From Isoetes taiwanensis (Eukaryota > Streptophyta > Lycopodiopsida > Isoetales > Isoetaceae): a stretch of DNA of 64,000 bases. The translations under genes were made by a program, and so were the position numbers. Below the pieces are notes generated by a model. It had not been told where the DNA came from, searched no databases, and was given only the letters and a program-made list of their open reading frames with translations. This document shows, one piece after another, positions 44,452 to 59,522 of this stretch; position 1 is the first letter of the stretch; each line of letters opens with the position of its first letter. The stretch is from contig JAJEKV010000047.1 in the NCBI GenBank assembly GCA_021234155.1, positions 5,609,071 to 5,673,070 of the forward strand, read 5' to 3'.

Positions 44452-45464
44452 CGAGGATTTTACAATGGTAACAATCTGTATTTAAGATATAGATCCACAT
44501 AATGTAAGTTCGGTAGATTTATGTGAACTTGGCTTAAAGTTCATGGAAAGAGCTTTTCTAAAACCAAAGTAAAATTCACAGCTGTAAAGACAATGGTACT
44601 AAGTTTGTTCCGTGCACATAGCATGTAACTTGTATCAGTGCATAGCATTTCTGCTTGCATGTCCAGTGTTGCATGGAATTCAAGGCAGGCTACATTGTTT
44701 ATTCAACAGACCCACATTCTTCCACAACTAAACAATTTTTCATTCAACAAATAACCACCATATGCAGGTTATACTCAAGAGCGTATAGATACAGGTTCCC
44801 AACAGAGAATTAACTCTTTGCAAACCCAAACCTGCTTTCGTGACAATCAAAACCATAACATGTGCATAGCAAGGATAATTCTATAGAGGCTCCAAATCAG
44901 GAAAACAGCTTGGGTTGATATACAATCTACAGTCAAAGAAAAGGACGCAGCTTACCAAAAGATTCACAAAGATAAATATGTAGAACTAGACCAATAATCT
45001 GTGGTAGTTAAAACTTGCATTGCAAACTTAAAAAGAAAAAAGCATTAGAGCAAGTGCGTTGAGCTCTTAATGTGTACTGCCTAAACTCCAACTTCGAATT
45101 GATTGGGAAACTGCTGATTTCTTAACAATGCTTTCCAATTTCCAAGTCTAAAATGGTATGAAATATCCTAGAAAGCCAGCTCTAAGAAATAGCCGAGGAT
45201 GGACACAATAGCTTATAAAGCAAGAGCACCATAATTAAGCAGAAGGAAAATGTAGGTGTCACTTACAATAATTGGTAAAACTTCTTTGTATCCATTAACG
45301 ACGAAATTAGAACTGTCTTGGATGGTCCATTCATAGTCATGCCCATTGTGTCAACAAGAGAGAAGTGAAAAATCAGGCAAAATTCTGCTTGATGTTTGTC
45401 TCCCGTCTTCAACTGGTCCGGAGAGCACCATATCCCTTCAAAGAATTCTATAAAACTAGCTTCA
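44452..45464. other. unassigned sequence, 3' flank of mS33
   Basis: No other gene recognised. The part nearest 45464 should hold the 3' UTR of the - strand mS33 transcript. Confidence 0.35.
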
Positions 45465-45921
45465 TTATTTACCAGAACGTTTTGCAGCTCGTTTGCCTTG
45501 GCCCTTCTTTGGGGGTCCTTTACCACGCCGGCGCAGTCTCTCAAGTTTCACTAGACGTCTGTTATTTGGGTAAACAAAATGTCAGATAAACATTGAAACA
45601 TTCCTAGATTTCACTGATTAGAAGGACCAACATTGAAGACCAAGATTAGAAGAATGCGGGTAAGAAAAGACCTTTTGATGAATTAAATGCAAGACGAAAA
45701 CACGAAAAAGATTTTTAACTCAAGCAAGATGCTTACTTTTCTTCTTCGGGGTCCTGATACATGGGGTCAAATCTTTGAATGGGCAAAGGATACCAGTCCA
45801 GGAGCTTCTGACCGATGAGCTTCCGACGCAGCACCTTGTGGCCGGAACGTAATCCATTGCCAATCACATTTCCAAAGATGCGAGCTGCAGCTTCCGCTAT
45901 CTCTTTCGCTGCTGCGTTCAT
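45465..45921 (-). CDS. mitochondrial small ribosomal subunit protein mS33 (MRPS33), two exons
   Basis: Exon 1 is 45921-45737 and exon 2 is 45558-45465. The donor GTAAGC and acceptor AACAG agree in phase (AA|A for Lys). The product is 92 residues: ARIFGNVIGNGLRSGHKVLR and RKLIGQKLLDWYPLPI in exon 1, then RLVKLERLRRRGKGPPKKGQ and GKRAAKRSGK in exon 2. The ARIFG...HK(I/V)LR(R/K)KLIG...WYP core and the KGPPKKGQGKRA tail are diagnostic of mS33, a small basic protein of the mitochondrial ribosome small subunit. Size is close to the usual ~100 residues. An in-frame ATG at 45969 would add 16 residues; I prefer 45921 because of its A at -3. No stop or frameshift. Confidence 0.9.
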
Positions 45922-46124
45922 GTTTCTGATTAGGGTTAAGGCGAAATACAATATATCAATTCGCTCCATTTATTTATATGGCAAAAAAACATGGTCAATG
46001 GGTCTTTTTGGGTTGCCCCTAGGGGGCAAACCCTTGTTTATGTGGGTTTATGGCATATCCTAGGTTATGCTAGAATATACTTAGGATATGCTGATGACTG
46101 CTCCAAACCTACTATTCCCTGTAA
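45922..46124. promoter_or_regulatory. compact divergent intergenic region mS33 / SKIP35 exon
   Basis: Only about 200 bp separate the mS33 start from the start of the open SKIP35-like frame, which runs the other way. This fits a shared bidirectional promoter in the ancestral arrangement. No sequence motif proves it. Confidence 0.35.
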
Positions 46125-46582
46125 ACTCTCGGTCACCTGCGTTCTGGATCCAGGATACTCCAACCGAGTAACTGGCAGGGCAGACCGAAGATTTTCCTTT
46201 CTGTTGTCGTTCTGAAAGAGAGATCAGGGTCTAAGAAAGAGGATGCCGATGGCAGGAGTCATAGAAGAGACAAAGCTGAATTGGGCCGCAATTTTCAGCA
46301 GGCAGTCAGTGCACATGACTGGCATTTGGCAGAAAACTACGTTGGATTAGCCGATAGTCAACGATTAAATGATGGTCTTTGTATTGCGCTTGATTCTGTT
46401 TGGTTTTTGAGCACCCAACCGGAACTCTCTGGTGCAATCAGGTTGATAGAGAAGCTTATTCAAGCTGGTGCTAATGATTTCACAAGAGCAACACTAAGGA
46501 CGTCATTTCTAGCATCTTGTGTTTCTGCATGTAGAAGCCGTACTATGAGCTTGGCTGATACTGTAACTGTTATGGCTCAAAG
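46125..46582 (+). pseudogene. SKIP35-like ankyrin protein, single N-terminal exon
   Basis: From about 46245 the frame reads KAELGRNFQQAVSAHDWHLA, ENYVGLADSQRLNDGLCIAL, DSVWFLSTQPELSG, ANDFTRATLRTSFLASCVSA and CRSRTMSLADTVTVMAQR. It ends at a splice donor (AG|GTATGG, exon end 46582). From memory this closely matches plant ankyrin-repeat protein SKIP35, an SKP1-interacting protein, in the segment before its ankyrin-like repeats. In that family the next residues are LHERL; no such exon follows here, and KARI exons begin instead. The open frame begins after a TAA at 46122-46124 without a clear ATG. I read it as a truncated gene copy, with the sequence itself still undamaged. Confidence 0.7.
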
Positions 46583-47432
46583 GTATGGACTAAACTTATG
46601 CTAGTTGTGTTAGGTTTAAGTTGGAGAAACTTTGCTGCGACGATGACAATATTACCCCCATGCAGGCCTATGTCTGTAGCATTTTTATTACCTTCATGCT
46701 CATTCCTACCATTAAGTCTGCTCGTGCACAAGCTAATGTAAGGATGTAATTGGGATTTTTGAAAATAAACTTTGGCCATGCTGAACGTAATATCTGGTTC
46801 AGTTTATTATAGTTGGTTTAAGTGTAAGTAGGGGGAAATTTGCTGCCATGATTGCAGTATTACCTTAAGGGTTATGGCTATAGCATTTTATCACCTTCAT
46901 GCTCATCCCTTCCATTAAGTCAATTTGTGCACAACCTGATGCAAGAATGTGATGCGCCTGCTAAACTTGCAATAGAAAACTCGCTGAGATTCAATCCCTC
47001 CCAATCAATGGACACATCTTAGGATTAATATGAGCACATTGTGCCTCACGTACATTCTAGCCATTACAGGTCTTTTGATGCTGTCTTTGGTGTGTGACAT
47101 CACATCTTGGAATTCGAGACAACAGTTATACTTCTGTGTATTTCATTTAGTATACAAGGGTTTCTGCCATCTTTGATTACTCGCAGGCTCTTTTCATGTC
47201 AAAGGACTGTCCTTGTTTTTGGCCGTATTCATGATTAATAAGGGCAATATATTTATGGTTGGAAGCTTTTATTTTTCATTCTATTTTTCCAAGAGCAAAA
47301 CTGTTGAAACATGAAGAGTATAACTTGGGCTATATATTTGGAAAGTAACGAATTAAGGACCAAAGCTGCGCCTTGAAATCGTCCTTTTTGTTGGTATCTG
47401 TAATGTGCTTGATCAAACAAATAGGCTTTCAG
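46583..47432. other. junction between SKIP35 exon and KARI pseudogene
   Basis: Intron-like AT-rich sequence. Two diverged copies of a phrase around TTTTATTACCTTCATGCTCATTCC(T/C)... occur near 46682 and 46893, so it includes a ~210-bp direct repeat. No further SKIP35 exon and no KARI transit-peptide exon found. Confidence 0.45.
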
Positions 47433-49759
<2,327 letters not shown>

Positions 49760-52700
49760 GGAAAAGTAGAACAGACCATTTGTGGTTGATGCAGCTTCTG
49801 TGATATATGCATGAATGGATGCATATATCATCATTATTAATAATTATATGAAATAGTCGAAGACACTATTTAAATGGTGAGTGGTTAACGATTTCTGGGT
49901 TTAGTATACCTAAGGAAGGGCAAATTAGCATTATAGGCCTAATGTTCTCAATTCTCTTATATTTTTGTAATCTGGAATCGGCCTGTGTGCAAAGAATTCT
50001 TAAAACGGACTGAAAACAAAATGAAAATGAACATTCTGTTACAAATTTAAAACCAGTTCACTTCTGTCACATCAGCATAGTAGAGCAGCAACTGTTATAT
50101 AAGTTCAATCCAAAGCCATACGAAGGAAATATAGGCTCCATATATGGGCTTCGATTCCAATAAACTGTAAGCCGAATATCCGCGCATAATGGAGGCTGAA
50201 TGCCCCAGTTTAAACTGCAAGCCAAATACCTCAAATTAAATAATTTTCCACGAAATACAAAACATCTTAGGTTTAAGCTTGGAATAGAGCAGCGGTTGCA
50301 GTGATCCAAAGCGCCGCGGACCTCCGTCCAAGGTATTTCACTTGGTGAGTTGACTCGTTGCATGGGCATGGAAAAAAGGTGCTTAATTATTGGAGATGCA
50401 GGTGGAAGGCTTGATACTTGGCCCCATGATCTTTTGAAGCATTCTCATGACTTGCAGCCATGTTGGCATGGTGGATGCAGGTTGTTTTTGCTTCTGTTCC
50501 TTGAGTCTAGATCATCAAATTTCAACCACATTTGTAGCACTACAGCTGTATAATTGATCTTCTAAAATGAGTAGGACATTTGGAGTGCAGAATATGCTTT
50601 GTCTTATTTTCATTAATCATCTTGATTTAACCACTCTGTTTCTGGCATTTAGTGCTTTGTACTTTTGTGGTTTACAGATACTTTATAGTATGTTTGGCTG
50701 GGCAGTGATCCGATCTTTGTTCTTTTCATCTTTTCATTTGACAGGTTGTGAAACTTCAAATTTTGTGCAATTTTGTGATTGTTATATCATCAAGTGGGTA
50801 TGATTTATGCCACTTCACCCTCCGGCCATGGAGGGCAACCCTCCGTGCGCAGCACCTTGTTTGCCTTGTTATACTTCAGCCATGTACAGTTATGAGTGGT
50901 GAGGACAGGACCCATCTAAGTGTGTGGTATTTGTCTCATAAGCTATGGCTCCGTAGACGAAAATACTATCTATCTATCTATCTATTTTTTGTTAGTATTT
51001 AACTTACACCTGCTTTACTCCCTGTTATAGAGTTGTTACAAAAATTCACAAGCCTGAAACCAGAGCAAAAAGTTAAATGGCATGGAAGCTACCAAGATGT
51101 TATTGATTATAGATCATATCCATTGTCCAAGAAACACCACCTCCCCAACCAATGTCAAAGGCCTCCAAATGCATTCTAGTTCAGTCTAGCACAAGAGTGT
51201 TTTCTCCTAAAGAAGGGCAAACATGCTATAACATCTATGGCACTGACAAGGTCCCAAATATATGAATTTAAAATTCTGTTTTTAGCTGTTTGAACAACTT
51301 TGACAATACTATGAAACAGAGATTCTAATATTTCTACAACTGTGGACTTGTAGAATTTTACGTTGAATGCAATACCTATAAAGTTTGCATTTGTCGACGG
51401 GTTTGTTTGTGGATGACTATTAACTAGAAACTGCAGCAGCATTCTTTCTGAGGTTCCAAAGAAACATTTATTGAATGTCTATAGAAGACCCATAAATGGC
51501 CCCACTAAAAAATTCGACACTGTTTGAAAGGCAAGAACTGAGCCTCACAATAAAGCTGGAGGTGTCAGCAACATATATTAATGGAGCTTTGCATGGACGT
51601 CCTAAAAGTGTTCACTTCCAAGTATGTGCATGCATATAAGTTTACACAGGTTTTCCCTCGGGGAAAAAAAAAAAAAACTCAATTCCTTCCTAAAGGTTTA
51701 AAGCGTATTTCTGGAGAACTAGGTGAAAGAGAAGGTCAAAAGACTACATCATCAGGAGAGCGTGTAATTGAGATGTATTATTAAATGAATATGGACCTTC
51801 CCTTAGAAAGTTTGAATAAAGCCCTCCAATTCAATGATGTAAACTCCAAATATTGTAAAGAAGAAAGAATACCCCTACGACCATTACCCACCAATTTATA
51901 GAATAAACATTGCCAAATCAGCTCATGGGAAAGACCTAGAACTTTGAGCCTCCAAAACAAGCCTTTTCTTTCCCCCTTTTTTTTTTTTTTTGAAGGAACG
52001 GAACTGCTTTTTTATTCATATGATAGGAAGAACTACATCAACGATTCCACATGGATCTTATAGGAAGTATTTCTGCACATATATAAAAAGTACAAAGTAT
52101 AATGTTTCAACTTTCATAGAGGACTACTACAGGAGAAGCCTCAACATCTTCATCCTCCATGAACTGAAACTTATTGGATTGAACAGCAATAAAACCAAAG
52201 AGATATCAGATAGAGGTCACAGAACCTTTCAGTATCCTCTGAATCAAAACGAAAGGGTCACCCTGTAAAGGGCGTCTTCCACTTCCATTATCCATCAAGG
52301 AGCCCATACATCCTCAACTGTCTGTAGATCAAGGAGCCCATACATCCACCTGTATGCATACCCATACCATATGCAGAAGACACCATGAAACAACCACCAT
52401 CACTTCTACCTGTATATAACTTTGGAAGTGGGATAGGTGGACAAGCCCTATCACCAAGCTGCATTACTCTTACCATGACACTAAAAAAATGATAAAGAAA
52501 ACTATAGATCAGTGTTAGGAGAGCAGCCTGCCACTCTGCTCATAGAAGCTGCCACTGCTTCTTGAATTCTAGTTTCTCGTATCATAATCAAGCAAATTAT
52601 CCTGTACATTAAACTGTATCAGATGCTGCATTGTCGGGGTAAGCCTTCAATCTGAAACTGGTTAGACAAAGCATATGCCCAGCCGCCAGACTCCTCCCTT

Positions 52701-54382
52701 TAAAGCCCGGTGCAAGATGTATAGATATCAGCAAAACCCTAGCTCGGCAATCCAATCCAGTCTAATCCATTCAACCTACTTGCAAAGAAGACCAAAACTG
52801 CATAAGTACCTGATCTTTATCTGAACCATAAATTTAGTCTTTCCGCCAGCAGAAAAGGGTAAGAATAAACCAGAACATTCTAAATCACTTCAAGATTGTA
52901 TTTCTTTAGATAAGCTTATCCAGAAAGAACTCAAGGACTTAACCTGCTCCAATTTGCATCAATTCAGCCTTTTCTACGGAACTATATCAAAACTTTTCAT
53001 AAGTAGGAAAATGGCATTATACCATAACCCTTTCTGAATTGCCTCTTTCATAGAAAGAACTATAGCACTACAAGAGCTATAGTAATCTACTAGTACAATG
53101 ATGCACTTGCTTGAATATACCTCCACTTTTATATATGTGATTTGATGTGTAAACTATATTTGGACAACTCAACTATTCCAAGGATGGTGAATTTGTTTTA
53201 AATGAATATATCACCAAGTTTCTCTAAACTTTTCTAGGTAGAAAGTTTATGGCAGAATATATTTGAGCCAAGCAATGGAAAGCTGAAGTTGAATCACTAT
53301 AACAAGTAGAATGGTGTTTCTCTTTTTACCTAGTTACCAAGATAGAGCCCCCTAGATGAACTTGAATTCTTACAAGAAAGAGCATTAACGGTCAAAGGCA
53401 TATTTTATGGAAGCAAAGTTGAATGGAGCTAAGATACAGTTGACAAACTTATTAAGGATGAGACGTCTAAAACATCAAGAATAACAATCCATTAGAAAAG
53501 TAGATTATGAGCTAATTCAATGATTAGCCTCATTGCCATATTTATACTTATATACTAAGGGCAACAATTTCCTAAAGCAAATTCGCAGTCAAATCTATTG
53601 CAGAATACATGAGGAGAAGACTCATTCAAAGCAATTTGTGAGTGGTTTGTTGAGGTTCAGCCAACAAATTTGATTTGGTCTTTGTCGATTGATGATGATG
53701 ACGATTTTATCTAAATCACATTATAAGACAGTTGAACGCCCACCCATGAACTATATTAGAAGCTTGCAAATTGTTCTTATGACTAGCAAAAAATATTCCT
53801 TACAAATCTTTAAAATTGAATGCTTCTCTTCTCTCATAAAATTTGGAGCAAGAAAGGTATCTCCGATGAAGGAAATCTAAATTAAGAAAGCTCGCCAATA
53901 CATCCATGTGAATTAGATTTGGATGTGTAAGCTTCATGATAGCATGATTTCGCATCTCCACTTTGGAAAAACAAAGCTCCATCTTTGAATCTACACTTCG
54001 ATGTCAACAAAAGAAGAGTTTTTGAGGTAATAAGCATCCATAGCTTGAATTTAATAGAATCTGCCCCCAAATCATGTATGCACAACCTCCTCTTTGTTTT
54101 AAATCTAGACTTGAACTGAAAACTTCTCCATAAATGTCTTTCTAAAGCACTGAAACTTCAATTGCTTGAATCTAGACCATCATTGGATTTAGACATCAAA
54201 AAGTAAGCTTTCTTCAAACATCAAAAACCAGGAAGAAGCACCAATCCAAACCACCAAGACACCATAGACAAAAAAAATTGTGATCGTTTATTCTGCAATA
54301 CTCCATAGAAAATTATAAATATATTGCTCTGGAAATGAAAGAAAACCTCAGCCCATATAAGAGCATATTCAGGGCTACATAC
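49760..54382. other. long stretch without supported genes
   Basis: Mostly AT-rich. At about 50930-50986 the + strand ends CTCCGTAGACGAAAATA then (CTAT)n, resembling the 3' end of the LINE at 22219-22574, so a short LINE tail may lie here. A T-run at 51976-51991 on the + strand suggests the poly(A) tail of a - strand retroposon. The - strand frame at 52476-52288 (MQLGDRACPPIPLPKLYTGR, then GRSDGGCFMVSSAYGMG) has protein-like composition and an acceptor-like TTTTTTTAG before it, but I cannot name it. Nothing else was recognised. Confidence 0.35.
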
Positions 54383-55884
54383 TGTGACGTCCCCTACTCG
54401 TATACGGTGCACTCATCGTATACAAACAGGAGTTCATCCCCTATACCAGCTCCACGCTGATACAAGGCCCTCCACACATCACTGCAATCCAGTGGGAAGA
54501 ATGAAGGTGTCATTTACCCTGTCTCCCTCAGGGCCTACCTAGCTGTGGAAGCGTAAACATATGTAAGTACATATACATCAAAGCACATCATGACCATCTC
54601 GAAGGATGGCTCACCACATATCTGCATAGACAAAGATCAGCACAATACAAAGGAAGTTCCTACCCAAGGCTCAGACACATGGATAGACTGACAAGCTTGG
54701 GCCTCCAGAGTTCATTGCGCATGTAATCATGACAATGGATTGGGGGCGGGCACAAGAACATGGCATTGGGTTGTCCACTCCATCCGCCCCTCACATGCAC
54801 ACTTTGCGAGTAGGTTGAAAAGTGTTGGGACTGGATCAGAGCTCCCGGGTGCATAGCCAAAGGGGCTATTCTTGGGTTACATCTCCCCAGTCCTGCTGGG
54901 CAGGTAGGGATCACTCCCTCCATAGATCTACATGCTGACCCAAGGTGACTAGAGGGCCACTGCCCTTATTCGACTTAACCGACTGGAAGGTGAACTCCAC
55001 CCCACGGGTGTCGAGCCCATGCCTTACCCACACTTTCGGTGGCAAGCCATTAGACCTAGTCACTCGATCCCGGTGGCCTTACACACCCGGAGGGATCGGT
55101 CAAGGGTCGAAACACGAATCTCATTCTAAGCCCCTGTCGGCCCTTCACCCACAACCAGGTGGGGTTCTTGTACACAGGCCGAAATCTAGTAATGCACTAA
55201 GAGGGACTAACTAGGAGCATCATCTACTAAGCTTTAAGTCTCTACCCCCCTTCCCCATACAATGAGTTCACGGAATCCATCCGTCCATCATATCAACATA
55301 ATAAATAATAAAGAACTAATCTATCTCATAGAGTTAGGTTCTTTAGTTAGGTCAATCTCGGGATCTACTTGGCTGCTAGGGATGATCTAATAGGCTAAAC
55401 CTACTTATTCGAAGGCTGGAGTAAGGTTTATGCTATTTGATCGACCAAATACCGATCCTGGTTCACTCCCTCTTGATCCGAAGGCGTCCATGTCCTTGTT
55501 CTCCGGGATGCGGTCGGAGGGATGATCGACTAGGGGCGCCTGAGGCGGTCGTGGGGAGTTGGAATTGACTCCTCAGGCGCGTGAATCGGAGCTCGGAAGG
55601 TCTGTGGCCGAAAAGGGAAAGTTAGGGTTTGGTGCCTTATGTAGGCTATCAGTTAGGTTTAGGGTTTCCATGACCCTTGGTCTACCTTTAATGGGTTAAA
55701 GGTCTAAAAGTCGCACATTGCTAAGGTAATGCGCACCATTCATTGCAAGTTGCCCCCTAGGGCCCTTGCTTGGGTACACGCGTCGGCATTACCGCGTCGA
55801 TTGGGGCGGCGTAATGCGGCGTGGCCGGTCTTGATCTGATATAAAGTCACGGGGCCGTATATCTTGTGGCTTGGAAACGTCACA
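54383..55884 (-). repeat. LTR of a second, related gypsy-type element
   Basis: 1502 bp beginning TGTGACG and ending CGTCACA, the same terminal inverted repeat as the first chromovirus. A polypurine tract follows immediately on the right (55885 onward), so this is the 3' LTR of a - strand element. It shares a conserved block (GGGTTGTCCACTCCATCCGC) with the first element's LTRs near 54767, 3340 and 16624, and the CTTGT(A/G)CACAGGC phrase. Otherwise it is strongly diverged, so a different family of the same lineage. Confidence 0.85.
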
Positions 55885-55898
55885 TTCTCCCCACCTTG
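55885..55898 (-). promoter_or_regulatory. polypurine tract of the second gypsy-type element
   Basis: The - strand reads CAAGGTGGGGAGAA directly before the LTR end at 55884. Confidence 0.75.
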
Positions 55899-57079
55899 AA
55901 ATGATCTTTGTCGCGGCATGGTGGGTCTCCCCACCTTGGAATCTTCCTAACTTGCAATCAACCTGATGCATACGATATACTACTAGAATACTTACACATT
56001 ATTAAGATTACCTTAGGTAATATTTTTAATTCATTATTACGCCATTACATTACCAAATAACTTGTCAATTCGTAACTTCTATTAAAACAAGGTACTTATT
56101 AGTTTCCGTTATCACAACATTTAGTTTATCACAATTTAACACTTTCATATACAATTATTATTTAAGGTACTCTTCATTCCTTGCAACACATTCCAACAAA
56201 ATTTGTGTTGGAAGTCTTCGCACCTTAAAATCCTGTATTAATTTTACAATATCTATAATTACATACTTACTATCTTAATTATCAGAATTACTCTAAGGTA
56301 ATGTTTAAGACATTACTGTACTATTTCATTACCCAATTAACTTATCACCTAATAACTTAATCCACGCAAGGTAATTATTAACCTTACTTAATACAACATT
56401 TAAGTTTATCAAAGTTTATCAATTTCATACAAAATTTACACTTTTAAGGTACTCTTCATCCCTTGCAACACATTATAACGAAATTTGTGTTGCAAGTCTT
56501 TGTAGCTCGACCTCCTTGCCCTCCGGAGCGCTCTATCGGCCTGCAGGTCGACCTACGTTATTACCATTTTAATTATTAATAAAATTTTGGTTATATGGTG
56601 ACCACCCCACCTATCTACTTGGATGCATGGCTGATCTCCCGGCGTAGGAAGAGGGTGAATCTTCCATTATGGCCGTGGAGACAGCGCCTATATGCCTATA
56701 TGCCACTCATGCCTACACCCTAGTTGCCCAGCGTGGAGGATAGGTCCTTCCCGTATATGGGCGTGAAGGCTAGATTCCTCCTATCAAAGCATATATGGGG
56801 CTAGAGGTGCTTTTCCTATCAATGCATTCCTGAATGACCTCCTTTCTCTCGAGGTCGTCTACTTCCGTGGAACAGAAGTAGACTTTCTAATCTACCTTCC
56901 ACTCATCCAAGCGGAAACGCGGTCATGCCTACATTGACATTACACCACGCCCTAGAGATCACCGTAGTAATCTCATCATCGGTAACAACGCATGCAACCC
57001 TTACCTCATAGGTTGCATGCGTAGATTATAGTTAACTAGGCAAGCTATAAATCTACACAAATCGACATGCCTGAGCCGA
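55899..57079 (-). mobile_element. interior of the second gypsy-type element, 3' part
   Basis: Non-coding. It includes two diverged tandem units with a period of about 282 bp (about 55980-56260 and 56261-56540). Each contains a TTAAGGTACTCTTCAT block followed by CCTTGCAACACATT. A third, partial unit appears beyond the LINE, near 59530. The part at 56500-56800 resembles the 3' UTR of the first chromovirus at 5270-5500 (GCTCTA..GGCCTGCAG, ATTATGGCCGT, GCCTATATGCC), which confirms kinship. Confidence 0.65.
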
Positions 57080-57162
57080 TTTTTTTTTTTTTTTTTTTTT
57101 TGAAGAATATAGGAATATATTAAACCACTAGAATGTGATCAAGTACAATGATAAGTGTGGTG

Positions 57163-58069
57163 CTAAGAAATGAAGTGCCCATCATGATTCACAATCTGTA
57201 GGAATGTCGACCAAATTTCCCGCTTAACTGTGCCAGACAAGCTTGAGACTTGGTAAGCCTGCCACAACTTATGCCTCAAGATCGGAACCAACCGAAAAGG
57301 GCTAAGCACTGCATTCTGGAAGACCTTCGCTCTCCGTCTTTTCCAAATCAACCACGTAAGCCAAGCTCTGATAAATGGAACCTTTCTTTTTGCTTGCCCA
57401 CCGACCAACTACTAGGAAAAGACTCCCATGAGAAGCTTACGGCACGCACGGTGAAGACCCAAAGAGGGCTCTCACCCAGACCAAGCTGCCCCTACCTCGT
57501 GCATAGGACAAAGCAAAGGCTCAATGGTCTCTCGGCCCCCACATAGAGGGCATGTTTCCCTACGAGGCTTGAACACACATTGTACTCGGACATTCACCCC
57601 GAGGCTACGGTGCAAGATCTGCCATAGAAGGGTAATGGATTTTAGGAGGAGGCAATGTATTCCACGCCCACTTCCACATGGCGGGCCACTTACTCCATGG
57701 AAGCTTAAGTGACCACTTATCCGAAGGCGGCAATGTGTCCCGAAGCGCTAGAAGCCCATAAGCCGATGCTACAAACTGAGATGCATCAAGTCCACTATGC
57801 GACTTCCAAACGCGATTGACTTGAGAAGACAACTGCAATGGAATAGCATTCGCAATTCTGGCCCAAGTCCGAATGTCCCAGCGCCGAAGGCCAAATCTAT
57901 CCCTAAAAAACTCCCACGGCGCCAGATGACCCTCCCAATACCAGTCACGGATGGATGTTATCCCTGCAGCAATCCATCGGGGCCGAAAGTACCGGGTGTA
58001 GGGAAGAGGCCAAGGGAGATCACGAGAATCAAGGGTACCCAAAGAAAGGGCGATGAGGCTACCATACAC
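57163..58069 (-). pseudogene. LINE ORF2 zf-RVT and C-terminal domain
   Basis: 58069-57605 carries the region before the zinc finger (FFRDRFGLRRWDIRTWARIA ... SDKWSLKLPWSKWPAMWKWA ... LPPPKIHYPSMADLAP). After a gap with stops, 57408-57163 carries FIRAWLTWLIWKRRRAKVFQ, then REIWSTFLQIVNHDGHFIS. The latter is homologous to the LINE tail at 38381-38674. Frame breaks lie at 57605 and 57408. Confidence 0.75.
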
Positions 58070-58764
58070 CTGCTAGGGTCCAATGAAAAGAGAACCTTGA
58101 CCACCTTCCAGGCCTTGAGGAGACCTTTAAGAAAAGGCGAAGCATGAGGGAATGGCCGCAAATCCTCAAACAGAGCCCACGGCGACCGGCCGAATTGCTG
58201 GCTTCCTAAACACAATAATAGAGTGGTGTGGCGGCGCGCCTAATGAGCTAATCCCGGGGATTGTTGCTCCCCGCAACAACCTGCCGGATAATTCGACACG
58301 GTAACCTTCGTGTGTGCAAGGACACATCAAGCATACCTAAGCCCCGCCTTTGCAGGGGGCACACACTTCCACCATGCCACCTTCACTTTGTAGCCCCCTC
58401 CTCATTTCCTCCCCAAACAAAATTTGCGAATGGTGTCATCCAACTCCTTAACCACACTTTTCGGCGCCAAGTATGCGGGGAGGCTGCGTAAACATGAGTG
58501 CTTCCTGAGCCGACTTGGCTATCGAGAATCCTACCAGCCATGGTGAGTTTACTCCCCCACCACCGTTCGAATCTTTTTAAGATTACGTAATGTCTCACCA
58601 AATTGCCCTAGCATTAATGTCCAAGCCAAATGGTATGCCCTATGGTTTGGCGGTACAATATGGCGGTGTAAGAGCCCGTGGAAACTGACTCAACCACGCG
58701 GAGGAGGTTCCTCCAAGACGCACATGGCCGAACGCACTTCCCGGTTTAAGCAAGCACCACGAAG

Positions 58765-59522
58765 CTAAAGAAAAGGCATCCAAAATATTCTTGGCTGCCC
58801 GGAGATTGACTCATCTGCATGAAGAAAGAGGAATGTATCATCCGCAAATTGATTGCAAACCTGTTGCGACCCATCATCCATGCGGAGACCTTGCACCACA
58901 TTGTCGGCAACTGCCACCTGAAAAAGCTGCGAGAGAGCTTCTGCCACTATAGTGAACAGAAAGGGGGCCAACGGACATCCCTGCCTAATGCCTCGGCCCA
59001 CGAGAAAGATTGAAGAGGTCTCACCCCCGACACCACACTGTCGCCCTAGCAGACACGCGCAGCTTCATAACCGTTTCCCTGAAACTAGGTCCGCACCCAA
59101 AGGCCTGCATCATATCTGCCAAGAACTGCCAGCTAACACTGTCATAAGCCTTGGCAAAATCCAGCTTAAGAAAAACAAGAGGTGCCTCATCCCTCTGAGC
59201 CCAATGCACTCCCTCAAAAGCGCTGACCACATTATGAAGAATGTTCATTTGTGGTATAAAACCGGGACTTTCTGCACTAATGGCGTGAACTAGTACTGGC
59301 TTAAGCCTCTCAGCCAAAGCCTTAGCAATGATTTTATACACTACAGACAACAGAGTAATAGGCCTCCAGTCATTGATGGTTTTAGGATGCTTACACTTGG
59401 GTATAAGTGAAATACAACCTGTATTCAGCAGAGGATGCATCGAGTTATTCCCCAAAAGATCCACATACACCTGCACCACCGAGTCCCCCACCCATTCCCA
59501 GTACTTTGCTGGCCCCTTTAAT
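58765..59522 (-). pseudogene. LINE reverse transcriptase, truncated and frameshifted
   Basis: 59491-59021 contains NTGCISLIPKCKHPKTINDW, then RPITLLSVVYKIIAKALAER, GFIPQMNILHNVV and FLKLDFAKAYDSVSW (first catalytic Asp). After a frame slip, 59001-58765 contains MGRGIRQGCPLAPFLF and CNQFADDTFLFLHADE (the FADD catalytic pair). These are standard L1 RT blocks. RT primes on nicked DNA. The N-terminal RT, endonuclease and ORF1 are absent. Confidence 0.88.

Larger units (their letters stand above)
57080..59522 (-). mobile_element. 5'-truncated L1 LINE nested in the second gypsy-type element
   Basis: Reading on the - strand, RT starts abruptly near 59522 and continues through the thumb, zf-RVT and C-terminal domain to a stop near 57163. 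A 3' UTR and a poly(A) tail follow (22 T at 57080-57101 on the + strand). The element is about 2.4 kb, and RT is cut in the N-terminal part, typical of 5' truncation. Gypsy sequence continues on both sides. I could not identify a target-site duplication. Confidence 0.88.
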